A DNA stretch of 36,358 nt from NCBI GenBank assembly GCA_945897955.1, contig CAMDGQ010000038.1:1-36358 (forward strand), read 5' to 3'. The position numbers and the translations under genes were made by a program. The first letter of the stretch is position 1; the number at the start of each line of letters is the position of its first letter. Shown in pieces: positions 8,151 to 16,135 of this stretch. The notes under the pieces are model-generated. The model did no database searches. It was given only the letters and a program-made list of their open reading frames with translations, and was not told the origin of the DNA. The stretch is from Tepidiphilus sp. J10 (GTDB lineage: Bacteria > Pseudomonadota > Gammaproteobacteria > Burkholderiales > Thiobacillaceae).

Positions 8151-9977
8151 CTAACGGGAAATTTTCAGGCGCAGCGCCGAGAGTTCGGCGCGCAGATCGG
8201 CCGCGCTCATGGACTTGAAGCGGGGCGGCATCAGTGAGCGACGCGAGGTTTCCGCCACCGCCAGCAGTTCCATGTAGCGAATCATGTCGTGTTCCTGGGG
8301 CGGGATGAAATCGGCCACCGCTTCGGCGAACAACGCCGCATCGAGGCCGCGCCCTGCCCGGCCGGCGAATTCCAGCGCCAGCAAGGCCACCGCTTCAAGG
8401 TCGGCGTTGGAATAGCCGTCCATGTCGGCGCACAGGGTTTCCAGCGTGCCGGCATCCAGCCCGCCGCCGCCGTATCGGCGCAGGATCGCAACAACCACGG
8501 CAGCGCGTTCAGCTGCGCTGTCGGCATAAAAGAACGGAATCTTGCGGTCCAGGCGACCGGGACGCTTGATGTCGGTATCCAGCTTGTCGGGCCGGTTGGT
8601 CATCAGGATGAACAGCACCTGTCCGCGATTTTCCGGATCGGACATGAATTCCTTGAGCCGGGCGATCACCCGCGAACTGGTGCCGCCGTCATTGTCGTCG
8701 CCGCCTCCGCTGCCGAAACTGCGGTCGCCTTCGTCGATCACCAGCGCAATCGGTCCCATCGCCTTCACCGTCGCCAGCACGCGTTCCAGGTTGGATTCGG
8801 TGGCGCCGACCCATTTCGAGCGGAAATTCTTCAGCGCGACACCGGTCAGCCCGGCTTCTTTAAGGAAGGCCTTGATCACGAAAGTCTTGCCGGCGCCCAT
8901 CGGCCCGACCGCCAGCAAGCCCATCGGCGAGCGGGTGCGATCGCCAGCTCGGACGGCCTGGGCGATGGCTAGCAGTTCCGATTTGATGTGTTCATTGCCG
9001 CCGACCACTTCCAGGCCGTGGCGTGGTTCGACGAATTCAATCAGGCCGGCGCATTCCTTTTCGATCAGTTCGCGTTTGCGTTTGCGCACCGCCGCCAGCA
9101 TTTCCTGGTCGGGATCGCTGTCCGGTTCGGGTGGTCGCTCCGGATCGATCAGTCGACGGATTTCGTCCGGCGTCATGCCGGCCGTGATGTCGGCCAGTTT
9201 CTCGGCGCGCGCGGCGGCATTCGGGGTGCCGGCGAGCAACTGGGCAATCAGCTTGAGGCGTTCGCCCTGACTCAGCCCCGGCCCCTCGCCGGCGACGATG
9301 CTGGCCAGCTGGATGGTGCGCAAACCGGCGGTATGCCCGGCCAGCCGCGCCACCTGCGCTTCCGGCATGCGCGGCGCGTAGTGGCGGATGGCGGCGCTGC
9401 GCTCGGCCTGATCCGGCATCGGCAGTTCGATCGCGGCGACGCGCGGGTTGGTCAGCAATACCGGATTGATTTCGGCCAGCGATTCGGTGATCAACAAGAC
9501 CACGTTGTCGCCGGCGGCCAGCGCGTCGTCGAGCGACCAGCGATGCAGTGCGGTCAATGCTGCACGCTCATCCATCGACAGGAAGTGCGGTTCGGTGGCC
9601 GGAAACAGCGTGCCGGCGTAGGGAATCACGATGGCGGTGGAAGGCTGTTCGCGCATGCGCCGCTCCAGCGCGTCGAATATGCCGCCCAGCCCTTTTCCTT
9701 CCAGGTGCGAATAGAGCAATTGCCGGTCGTCGACGTTGCTGCCCTGCAGATAGCGCACGCCGCGGTCGACGCTGAACTCGATGATGGCTTTCTTGTTCTC
9801 CTTGAGCAGCACGCCGGACAGGAAATCGACCAGCGACAGCGCCGTGCCGTTGGCCAAATAGCGGTCGAACACGTTGCGGTAGAGCACGAATACCGAGGCC
9901 TCGCCGGCCAGGTATTTCTGGCGCACGGTGTCGGCCCAGGCGGGCAACGCGATGGAACTTGCGGCGGCTTGCGTCAT
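8151..9977 (-). CDS. AAA+ ATPase with degenerate N-terminal ATPase-like region
   Basis: A 608-residue protein. The C-terminal half is a classical AAA module: Walker [10 protein letters not shown] (about 358-366), Walker B ALVIDEGD (411-418), sensor-1 asparagine in MTNRPD (about 461) and arginine-finger segment RPGRLDR (472-478). Walker B carries DEGD, so the acidic residue usual two places after DE is here an aspartate. Residues about 28-230 resemble a second nucleotide-binding fold (hydrophobic strands [15 protein letters not shown]) but lack a P-loop. The linker around 290-320 is highly charged. It follows the PspA-like gene by 7 bp and precedes the TerB-like gene by 9 bp. Pairing of AAA+ proteins with PspA, an ESCRT-III relative, suggests a Vps4-like disassembly role; this is inference. 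Confidence 0.85.
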   Translation of the reverse strand: MTQAAASSIALPAWADTVRQKYLAGEASVFVLYRNVFDRYLANGTALSLVDFLSGVLLKENKKAIIEFSVDRGVRYLQGSNVDDRQLLYSHLEGKGLGGIFDALERRMREQPSTAIVIPYAGTLFPATEPHFLSMDERAALTALHRWSLDDALAAGDNVVLLITESLAEINPVLLTNPRVAAIELPMPDQAERSAAIRHYAPRMPEAQVARLAGHTAGLRTIQLASIVAGEGPGLSQGERLKLIAQLLAGTPNAAARAEKLADITAGMTPDEIRRLIDPERPPEPDSDPDQEMLAAVRKRKRELIEKECAGLIEFVEPRHGLEVVGGNEHIKSELLAIAQAVRAGDRTRSPMGLLAVGPMGAGKTFVIKAFLKEAGLTGVALKNFRSKWVGATESNLERVLATVKAMGPIALVIDEGDRSFGSGGGDDNDGGTSSRVIARLKEFMSDPENRGQVLFILMTNRPDKLDTDIKRPGRLDRKIPFFYADSAAERAAVVVAILRRYGGGGLDAGTLETLCADMDGYSNADLEAVALLALEFAGRAGRGLDAALFAEAVADFIPPQEHDMIRYMELLAVAETSRRSLMPPRFKSMSAADLRAELSALRLKISR

Positions 9978-9984
9978 GGAAGTA

Positions 9985-10695
9985 TTACATCGCCTTGCCA
10001 GCCGGCGCAGCCTGCGCGGCGCGAGCGCGCTTGAGCTCGTCGAGCTGCTGGCGGGCAGTCACCGAGCCGCTGCTCTGGCGCAATTTGGAGAGTTGCACGT
10101 CGAGATCGGAATCGCGCAGTTCCTGGCCCATCTTGGCCTGGGCGACTGTGTTCTTGATGTGCTCGCGCACATTGTCCAGCGCCCGCACCTCGGCATCGAC
10201 CGACAGGCCTTCGAGCTGGTTCTGGATTTTGACGCGCGCTTCGGCACTGGCCATTTGCGCCAGCATGCGGTCCTTCTCGTCCTTCAGCTTCTGGATTTCG
10301 TTCTTGACCTGGATCAGCGAGCCCTTGGCGTCTTCGGCATCGGCGCTGGCCTGCTCGCTTTCGGCGGAGAGTTCAGCGATGGCGGCATCGAGTGCGTTCT
10401 TCTTCTGGATCAGCACCACCGCCAGATTGTCCTGATCGGTGGCCAGCGCCGCGTTCAGATCGGTTTCCACGCCGGCCAGTTCGCCCCGCGCCTTGTCCAG
10501 CCGGGCGCTGATGTCTTCGCGCCGGCGCAGGATCGAAGCCGTGGCCATCTTCAGCTTGTCATACTTGCCGATCATGGAATCGATCGCGTTCTGATAGGCG
10601 ATGTCCGGATGGCGTTTTTCCACGTCGGTCAGCCATAACGAGACGAATCCCTGCCACAGGTTGGCGACCCGAGCGATCAGATTGATTTGTGCCAT
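9985..10695 (-). CDS. PspA/IM30 (ESCRT-III-like) family membrane-remodelling protein
   Basis: A 236-residue protein, almost entirely coiled coil, of the length of PspA/Vipp1. The N-terminal helix is amphipathic and is followed by a segment around YQNAIDSMIGKYDKLK and long charged heptad-like helices to residue about 200. That layout matches PspA/IM30, peripheral inner-membrane proteins that polymerise on stressed membranes. A purine-rich ribosome site (AAGGAAAGGGATAGGA) precedes the ATG. The gene sits inside a tight operon between a two-TM coiled-coil protein and an AAA+ ATPase. No pspB, pspC or pspF genes are nearby, so this is not the enterobacterial Psp system. Not assigned the symbol pspA because its orthology is untested. 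Confidence 0.8.
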   Translation of the reverse strand: MAQINLIARVANLWQGFVSLWLTDVEKRHPDIAYQNAIDSMIGKYDKLKMATASILRRREDISARLDKARGELAGVETDLNAALATDQDNLAVVLIQKKNALDAAIAELSAESEQASADAEDAKGSLIQVKNEIQKLKDEKDRMLAQMASAEARVKIQNQLEGLSVDAEVRALDNVREHIKNTVAQAKMGQELRDSDLDVQLSKLRQSSGSVTARQQLDELKRARAAQAAPAGKAM

Positions 10696-10737
10696 GTCCT
10701 ATCCCTTTCCTTGCTTCGATTGCGAATGAATGCCGGC

Positions 10738-11607
10738 TCAGGCCGCAGTTTGCGCTGCGGCGCGACGGGCGTTGGTCTGATGCAGCGGCACCACGATGCC
10801 GGGTATGCTGGATTGCAGATCGTCGGCGACCTCGCCTTCGATCTCCTCGCGCAGGCGCAGATTGCCCACCGCCTCGCTCAGTTTGACGCCAAGTTCGTGC
10901 GAGCGTGGCGCGGCGACGATCATCTGATAAATCTCTTCCATCTGGTCCGGCATCGACAGCACCGCCGCTTCCAGCGCGGTCTTGCGGCTGAGCATGCGGC
11001 GGTGACGCGCCGCCAGCGCCTGATAATCGGCACGCGCCTTCTGCAGTTGCCGGACATCGGCTCCGGCCGGCGGTGCCGTCAGTTCCTTGTCGATGGCCTG
11101 TACCCGTGCGTCAATCTCCTTCAGGTCGATCGACGCGGCGCGGTCCACGATCACCAGCAGGGCCAATTGGGCGTACAGAAAATCCATACTGGCTTCATCG
11201 AGCTTGTCGATGTCGCGTTCGGAAAACTGGCTGCCATGATCGCCGGCCAGTCGATACAACGAATCGATGCGTTGCCGCATCTGCGAGAAGATGTTCAGGG
11301 TCCGGTCGTACTGCTTGCCGTTCGGCGAACGCCGGCTGATTTCATCGAGCAGGTGGTTGCGCGCATCCTGCCGCGCCCGTTGCCGATATTTGCGGTCGAT
11401 CTTCTCGCGATAGGTGATCGACGCCGGGATGAACATCGAGGCGATGACGTCGCCGGCAACAAACGCGATCAGCGGCAGGGCGCCGATGCCGAAACCAAAC
11501 GGAATCGACAACACCGCCGCCGCCGCCGTGGAAGCGAGAAAGGCATAGACATTGCCCTGGCTGGTCAGCCATTCGCGCAGATAGGGCGGCTTCTGATCTT
11601 CTGCCAT
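10738..11607 (-). CDS. Membrane-anchored coiled-coil protein of unknown function
   Basis: A 289-residue protein I do not recognise by name. Two hydrophobic segments near the N-terminus (about residues 20-37 and 41-62, separated by a glycine-rich turn) form a probable helical hairpin in the inner membrane. The rest is a long, charged, mainly helical cytoplasmic region with coiled-coil character (about 70-270). It starts 6 bp after the ABC ATPase gene and has no strong ribosome site, suggesting translational coupling. Its place between an ABC transporter and a PspA-like protein suggests it could be the membrane receptor for PspA, as PspB/PspC are in enterobacteria. This is inference from context and topology only. 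Confidence 0.7.
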   Translation of the reverse strand: MAEDQKPPYLREWLTSQGNVYAFLASTAAAAVLSIPFGFGIGALPLIAFVAGDVIASMFIPASITYREKIDRKYRQRARQDARNHLLDEISRRSPNGKQYDRTLNIFSQMRQRIDSLYRLAGDHGSQFSERDIDKLDEASMDFLYAQLALLVIVDRAASIDLKEIDARVQAIDKELTAPPAGADVRQLQKARADYQALAARHRRMLSRKTALEAAVLSMPDQMEEIYQMIVAAPRSHELGVKLSEAVGNLRLREEIEGEVADDLQSSIPGIVVPLHQTNARRAAAQTAA

Positions 11608-11613
11608 GACGGC

Positions 11614-12489
11614 TTAGACGGTGACCCGCAAGGAACCCTTGCCGGGGCTGACCCGATGCAGCTTTTCCAGTATCCGCTCGCTCAACTCGACCGCTTCCGG
11701 CGAACGCTGCCAATCGAGCGAACGCGGGCGCGGCGCGTGGATGGTGAAGTCATCCGCGACGTTGGCCGGCTGCGTCGACAGGACCACGACGCGATCGCCC
11801 AGCATCAGCGCTTCGGTGACGTCATGCGTCACGAACACGATCAGACAGGGCCGTTCGCGGTACAGCTTGATCAGCAGGTGCTGCATTTCCTCGCGGGTCT
11901 GCGCGTCGAGCGCACCGAACGGCTCGTCCATCAGCAGGATGCGCGGCTGCAGGACCAGTGCGCGCGCCAATGCCACACGCTGGTTCTGGCCGCCGGACAA
12001 CTGGGCCGGATGCAGCGCCTTCTTGTCGGCCAGGCCGACCGCGTCCAGCATGTGCTCGACCCGTGCCCGCCATTCCTTTTCCGGCACGCGCTCGCGCCAG
12101 AGCTTGAAGCGGAACGGAAACGCGATGTTGTCGTAAACGCTGAGGTCGGGCCGATTGGCATAACGCTGGAACACCATCACGGCATCGTCATGCGGCCCGT
12201 GGCAGGGCTGGCCGTCGATGCTGATCGTACCGGAGGTCGGCGTCTTGACGTTGAGCGGACGCACGCCGCCCATCATGTTCAGCAGCGTGCTCTTGCCGCT
12301 GCCGGACGGCCCCAGCAACATGTTGATGCCGGGCCGTTCGAAGTTCAGGTCGACGCCGCCGATGACCCGGGTGACACCACCGCCAGGTGCCGGGTAGTCC
12401 TGGACGACCTGATTCAACGTCAGACTGACCGCATGTTCGCTTGGCGCACTGGTAGTTGCCGGCACGCTCGGGTGGGTGGTTTCGCTCAC
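11614..12489 (-). CDS. ABC transporter ATP-binding protein, nitrate/taurine (NitT/TauT) type
   Basis: A 291-residue ATPase with Walker A GPSGSGKST, Q-loop MVFQ, signature LSGGQNQR, Walker B ILLMDEPFGALD and switch histidine in VTHD. The pattern is that of the SsuB/TauB/NrtD group, which energise uptake of nitrate, sulfonates and other small organic anions. The first residues are Ser/Thr/Pro-rich and not conserved-looking. The start is GTG at 12489; it overlaps the permease stop (GTGA), indicating translational coupling. The C-terminal tail after the H-loop is longer than in the minimal family and is rich in charged residues. The substrate cannot be inferred. Confidence 0.93.
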   Translation of the reverse strand: MSETTHPSVPATTSAPSEHAVSLTLNQVVQDYPAPGGGVTRVIGGVDLNFERPGINMLLGPSGSGKSTLLNMMGGVRPLNVKTPTSGTISIDGQPCHGPHDDAVMVFQRYANRPDLSVYDNIAFPFRFKLWRERVPEKEWRARVEHMLDAVGLADKKALHPAQLSGGQNQRVALARALVLQPRILLMDEPFGALDAQTREEMQHLLIKLYRERPCLIVFVTHDVTEALMLGDRVVVLSTQPANVADDFTIHAPRPRSLDWQRSPEAVELSERILEKLHRVSPGKGSLRVTV

Positions 12490-13283
12490 TGATGCGTCTC
12501 CCAGGGGAACAGGCGCGCCTTGAAATAACGCATCAACTGGTAAGTGACCAACGCCAGCACGATGATGACAATGATGCCGGCAAACACTTGGTCCCAGGCA
12601 CTGAACCGGCGTGCGTTCTGGATCAGTTGGCCGAGACCGACCCTGGCATTCACGTATTCAGCCACGGTAATGTAGGTCCACATCACCGAAACCGCGACGA
12701 TCAGCGCGTCGGCAATGCGCGGCATGGCCATCGGCAACACCGCCTGCCGAATGCATTCCCAGGGCGTGGCGCCGAGGTCGCGGGCGCCGATCCAGTGGCT
12801 TTGCGGCACCGCCTGGATCGCGTCGCGCACCATCGGAATCAGATACACCACGGCGCCGATGAACAGGAAGGCGATCTTCATCGCCTCGTCGATGCCCAGC
12901 CACATCACCAGGATCGGCAGCAGCGCCACCACCGGCGCCGAGCGGAACGGATCAACCAACGGCGACAGCGCAGCATTGATGCGTGGCGAAGCGCCCATCG
13001 CCACCCCGATCGGAATGCCGATCAGCACCACCAGCACGCCGGCGGCGAGCATCCGGCCAACCGACCACAGCGTGGCCTCCGCCAGCATGCTCTCGCCGTT
13101 GTGCCAGAACAGATAGCCGAACGCGGACAGCACATCCCAGGGCGCCGGCAAGCGGTTCGGCCCGACCACACCGAAGCCCGACAGCGCGCTCCACAGCAGC
13201 AACACCGCGCCCACCGACAGCAGCGCCAACTGGCGCCGCATGCGCGGACTTGGCTGGACGTAGGGATTCCAGAATTCGGACAT
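12486..13283 (-). CDS. ABC transporter permease, NitT/TauT type
   Basis: A 265-residue integral membrane protein with about six transmembrane segments and the cytoplasmic EAA-type loop around IGARDLGATPWECIRQAVLP (about 170-190), which contacts the ATPase. This matches SsuC/TauC/NrtB-like permeases. I chose the ATG at 13283, 4 bp after the stop of the substrate-binding gene; an in-frame start at 13310 would overlap that gene by about 22 bp. It overlaps the ATPase start by 4 bp. It would form the inner-membrane channel for the ligand captured by the SBP-OmpA fusion protein. The substrate is unknown. Confidence 0.92.
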   Translation of the reverse strand: MSEFWNPYVQPSPRMRRQLALLSVGAVLLLWSALSGFGVVGPNRLPAPWDVLSAFGYLFWHNGESMLAEATLWSVGRMLAAGVLVVLIGIPIGVAMGASPRINAALSPLVDPFRSAPVVALLPILVMWLGIDEAMKIAFLFIGAVVYLIPMVRDAIQAVPQSHWIGARDLGATPWECIRQAVLPMAMPRIADALIVAVSVMWTYITVAEYVNARVGLGQLIQNARRFSAWDQVFAGIIVIIVLALVTYQLMRYFKARLFPWETHQ

Positions 13284-13287
13284 CAGA

Positions 13288-14964
13288 TCAGCGTCCGCCG
13301 AACACGGCAATCCGGGTGCTGCGGTTCATCGCCTGGCAGTCTTCCAGCGACATGCCTTCCGCCGCCGGATTCTGTTCGTTGCACAGTGGGCGATCCGGAC
13401 CGTTGCCGACGATCTTGAAGCGGTCCTTCGGGAACTCCCATTGCGCCGCCAAATACTCCACCACGGCGCGCGCGCGGGCTTCCGACAGACGCATGTTGAT
13501 GGCCCGCGAACCGCTGGCGTCGGTGTTGCCGCTGATCTCGAAGTAGGCCTTGCCGTTGTTCTCGATGAACGGAACCATCTCGGTATCGACACTGCGCTGG
13601 GCGCGCTTGGTCAGATCGGCCGAGGCCTTGGCAAAGCTGACCATGACCGGCTTGGTGACGATGGCCGTACTGCGGGCGCTTTCCTGCAAGCCGGCCTGAC
13701 TGAAGGTCTCGGTCGGCTTGGCGGCAGCAGTCACCGCTTCGCGGTTCTGGTTGAGCAGGTTCTGAATGAAGCGGTAATCGAAGCTGTCCTGCGCCGGAAT
13801 CACTGGCGAATTGGGATTGGCCAGTGCGCCGGCGGCTCGATATATCTGGTCAAAGCGGCGATACACCCGCTCGTAATGGTTGGTGCCGCCGACCAGACCC
13901 AGGATGCGGGCGTTATCTTCGATGCCGGTCCAGACCAGATTGGCAAACAGGCTCTTGATGAACGGCCGGCCTTCCTTGTCCGCCAGCAGTTTGAAGAACT
14001 CCTCGGTCTTGACCAGCGCATCGACCGCCAGGTCCGGATTGGCGCGCGCCACCTTGACGCCTTCCATCCAGCCATCGACAAACTTCTGGACCTGGGCCTG
14101 ACCTTCCGACGAAGCGAGCAGGCGCGAATCGCAGACCATCACGTCATAGATCAGGTTGGTCGCGGTTTTGGTCGAATACACCACCTTGGATCCCGGCACA
14201 TTGCGCAACGCCAGCGCCAGATCCGGATCCCACAAAACGGCGGCCTCCACCGCGCCGGTCTCGAAGGCGGCGCGCACCCCGGCGGTGCCTTCCTCGGCAT
14301 TGATGAACACGGTGCGGATGCTTTCCTTGCGCCGCGCCGACAGCGACGAGCTTTCGATAGCGTCGATCAGCATGCCGTGCGACGGCGTGAATTCCAGCAA
14401 CGCCACCTTGCGGCCGGCCAGGTCCTCAACCGAGCGCACCGCCGGATCACGGGAAATCACAGCATCGCCACCCTGGGTGTTGTCGACGATCATCACCGCA
14501 CGCGCATCCAGCTTGGCGTTGCGCAGGTTAGGCTGTTCCTGCGCCCAGAAATCGGAGGTGCGCCAGGCGCATTGGGCCGCGCCGGATTCGAAGATGGTGG
14601 ACAACGTCGGGATGTCGTCCTGGATCACGAACTCGATGTTGGCGCCCTTCTGGGCGTAGATCGAACCGGGTTGCGTGGTCAGGCTGTTGCCGTTGGCAAC
14701 CAGCGCAGGTGCATAGCCGTGGAAGCTGACAATGCTGACCTTCAGCGGTTTGCCGGCACCGGGCAGTCCGCCGCCACCGCTGCCGAAAATCTTGCCCAGC
14801 GTTGAACCGCCCGCAGCGGATTCACTTGCCGGTTGTCCACTCTGGACGCTGTCACCGGACTTGCCAAAACGCTCCTTGAGTCCGAAATTCCAGGCAGCGG
14901 AGGCAGCCGCCGCCAAAACGATGACCGTGACCAGACCTTTTGCCAACGGGGTGAGTTGAGCCAT
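13288..14964 (-). CDS. ABC substrate-binding protein fused to a C-terminal OmpA peptidoglycan-binding domain
   Basis: A 558-residue protein in three parts. Residues about 9-27 form an uncleaved-looking hydrophobic anchor, followed by a Gly/Ser-rich linker to about 70. Residues about 73-410 are a periplasmic type-2 binding fold of the NMT1/SsuA/TauA group. Residues about 438-556 are an OmpA-like domain with the TDASGS turn, LSEARARAVVEYL helix and a C-terminal NRSTRI resembling the NRRVEI-type motif. The binding protein would thus be tied to both the inner membrane and the peptidoglycan. AGGAG precedes the ATG. It lies 51 bp after the coiled-coil gene and 4 bp before the permease. Fusions of this kind exist in databases under generic names, to my recollection; the ligand is unknown. 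Confidence 0.88.
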   Translation of the reverse strand: MAQLTPLAKGLVTVIVLAAAASAAWNFGLKERFGKSGDSVQSGQPASESAAGGSTLGKIFGSGGGGLPGAGKPLKVSIVSFHGYAPALVANGNSLTTQPGSIYAQKGANIEFVIQDDIPTLSTIFESGAAQCAWRTSDFWAQEQPNLRNAKLDARAVMIVDNTQGGDAVISRDPAVRSVEDLAGRKVALLEFTPSHGMLIDAIESSSLSARRKESIRTVFINAEEGTAGVRAAFETGAVEAAVLWDPDLALALRNVPGSKVVYSTKTATNLIYDVMVCDSRLLASSEGQAQVQKFVDGWMEGVKVARANPDLAVDALVKTEEFFKLLADKEGRPFIKSLFANLVWTGIEDNARILGLVGGTNHYERVYRRFDQIYRAAGALANPNSPVIPAQDSFDYRFIQNLLNQNREAVTAAAKPTETFSQAGLQESARSTAIVTKPVMVSFAKASADLTKRAQRSVDTEMVPFIENNGKAYFEISGNTDASGSRAINMRLSEARARAVVEYLAAQWEFPKDRFKIVGNGPDRPLCNEQNPAAEGMSLEDCQAMNRSTRIAVFGGR

Positions 14965-15015
14965 GTGCGGTACTCCTGATGTGAATTATTCGGTTTCGGG
15001 CTATTGGGTTTCGAG

Positions 15016-15693
15016 CTACGGGGTTTCACTGTAGCCCGCCGGAATCTCGCCCAGCCGCTCAATTTCCTGATCCAGCCGGCGCTGCTCCCGGGCAACGGTT
15101 TCGCGAGCGGCGCGCTGGCCACCTTCGATGGCGGCAATCTCCTGCGCCGAGCGGGTGATTTCCCGCTCCAGCAATTGTTCAAGCTGGGCGATCTGGGCGC
15201 GGATCTCGGCCACCGTGTTCTCCAGCGCATGCTTGCCATCGGCGATGCGGTCGCCGGCCTGCTGCGCGGCGGCCTCCAGTTGCTGGCTCAAACCCTGCCG
15301 ATGGGCGGTCAGCACGGCAATCTTTTGATTCGCATCCTGCACCGGATCGGCAATGCTCCAGTTGTCATCGGCCGCATCCATGGCCATCACCGCCGCCTTG
15401 CGGGTAACGCTGTCCATGCTGCGCAGACCATCGAGCAGGCGCAACAGTTTTTCGGCCGGAAACGGCGACGGCGGCATGCCGGCCTGCTGATAGATCACCT
15501 CGAACGGCATCGCCTCCTGGATGTCACCAGCGGGCACGTCCGCAGCCGGCGCATACGGGGTTGCTTCGACCGGCGCGCCGTCGGGAATCGATGGGCTGGA
15601 CTCGTCCGGCATTTCAGCAAGCGCCTCAGCCTCGCTATCGTCCGTCGGTTCAACCAGTTTTGCCTTGACCAAGAAACTCATCAATCCTTTCAT
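15016..15693 (-). CDS. Coiled-coil protein, first gene of the PspA/AAA+/ABC operon
   Basis: A 225-residue protein with no family I can name. I chose the ATG at 15693 because a GGGGA-type site precedes it; a start further upstream at 15738 would overlap the -10 element. The first 15 residues (MKGLMSFLVKAKLVEP) are amphipathic, then comes an acidic Pro/Ala-rich linker (about 20-70), and residues about 110-220 form a long charged coiled coil. It has no signal peptide. It leads the operon, directly after a strong-looking promoter. A cytoplasmic or membrane-peripheral scaffold partner for the PspA-like protein is possible but unproven. Confidence 0.7.
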   Translation of the reverse strand: MKGLMSFLVKAKLVEPTDDSEAEALAEMPDESSPSIPDGAPVEATPYAPAADVPAGDIQEAMPFEVIYQQAGMPPSPFPAEKLLRLLDGLRSMDSVTRKAAVMAMDAADDNWSIADPVQDANQKIAVLTAHRQGLSQQLEAAAQQAGDRIADGKHALENTVAEIRAQIAQLEQLLEREITRSAQEIAAIEGGQRAARETVAREQRRLDQEIERLGEIPAGYSETP

Positions 15694-15722
15694 GCCCGTC
15701 CCCAGTATTTTTTGCCCGCCAG

Positions 15723-15751
15723 ACTCTAGTAATGTCACAAGCCCAGGTCAA
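15723..15751 (-). promoter_or_regulatory. Sigma-70-like promoter of the eight-gene operon
   Basis: On the minus strand a -35 TTGACC (15751-15746, 5/6 to TTGACA) and a -10 TAGAGT (15728-15723, 4/6) are separated by exactly 17 bp. Transcription would begin near 15716, about 23 nt before the first ATG. No tandem Pho-box repeats are present here, unlike the promoters of ppk2, plcP, pyk-like and pstS. Confidence 0.6.
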
Positions 15752-15876
15752 TGCCATCTCGGTAAAGAGTTGCTTTCGCCAGGAAGTCTATGCTGGCGCG
15801 GCTGACTGCGCGCGCTGCCTCGGTCGGTGCCCTGCCAGCGGTGCTCATCTTCGGATTCGCATCTCACCGCCGCACT

Positions 15877-15908
15877 TCGGCCTTATGTGGAGCTCCACAT
15901 AAGGCCGA
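15877..15908. repeat. 32-bp perfect palindrome (GGCCTTATGTG arms around GAGCTC)
   Basis: Two 16-nt arms are exact reverse complements with no spacer, centred between 15892 and 15893. The inner layout, 11-bp arms GGCCTTATGTG and CACATAAGGCC around a 6-bp GAGCTC, resembles a tyrosine-recombinase core site. No T-run follows on either strand, so it is not an obvious terminator. It lies between two divergent transcription units. The rest of 15752-16083 holds short open frames with no ribosome site that I do not call genes. Confidence 0.6.
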
Positions 15909-16014
15909 GAAGTCAGCATTCGACTTTCCATGTTCAAGGCCAGCTTTCCAATTCATTTCCGGTCAGCCAGATGAGATCGAGTGTTCACTTTCATGAGCAA
16001 TCGCAATCGTTTGC

Positions 16015-16036
16015 GTGCGAATGAATTCGCACCTAC
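16015..16036. repeat. REP-like half element
   Basis: GTGCGAATGAATTCGCAC (16015-16032) is an inverted repeat of 8-bp arms followed by CTAC. The same GCGAAT...ATTCGCACCTAC core occurs in the complete element at 19287-19346, so this is probably a single copy or remnant of the same extragenic palindrome family. Confidence 0.5.
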
Positions 16037-16083
16037 CTCAGTCACGCGTATCACCAGGATCACACCCCACCCGCTTTTCCAGC

Positions 16084-16123
16084 TTGTCTTCCAGATGTAA
16101 CCGCGCTGTCATCTGGCTATGAC
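16084..16123 (+). promoter_or_regulatory. Four tandem Pho-box-like repeats upstream of the PlcP-type gene
   Basis: Four 7-mers occur in register every 11 bp on the plus strand: TTGTCTT (16084), ATGTAAC (16095), CTGTCAT (16106) and CTATGAC (16117). They match CTGTCAT at 5, 4, 7 and 4 positions. A -10 placed 10 bp after the perfect half-site would be CACATT (16123-16128), only a weak match. Transcription would then start at or very near the ATG at 16136. No Shine-Dalgarno is visible, so a leaderless or near-leaderless mRNA is possible. Confidence 0.55.
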
Positions 16124-16135
16124 ACATTGGCTGCC

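Noticed and set aside
10687-12492. 601-codon plus-strand open frame across the membrane protein and ABC ATPase genes
   Set aside because: Antisense shadow; the opposite strand carries Walker A, signature and Walker B motifs.
15790-15996. Short plus-strand open frames upstream of plcP
   Set aside because: They span the 32-bp palindrome, have no ribosome site and no recognisable product.
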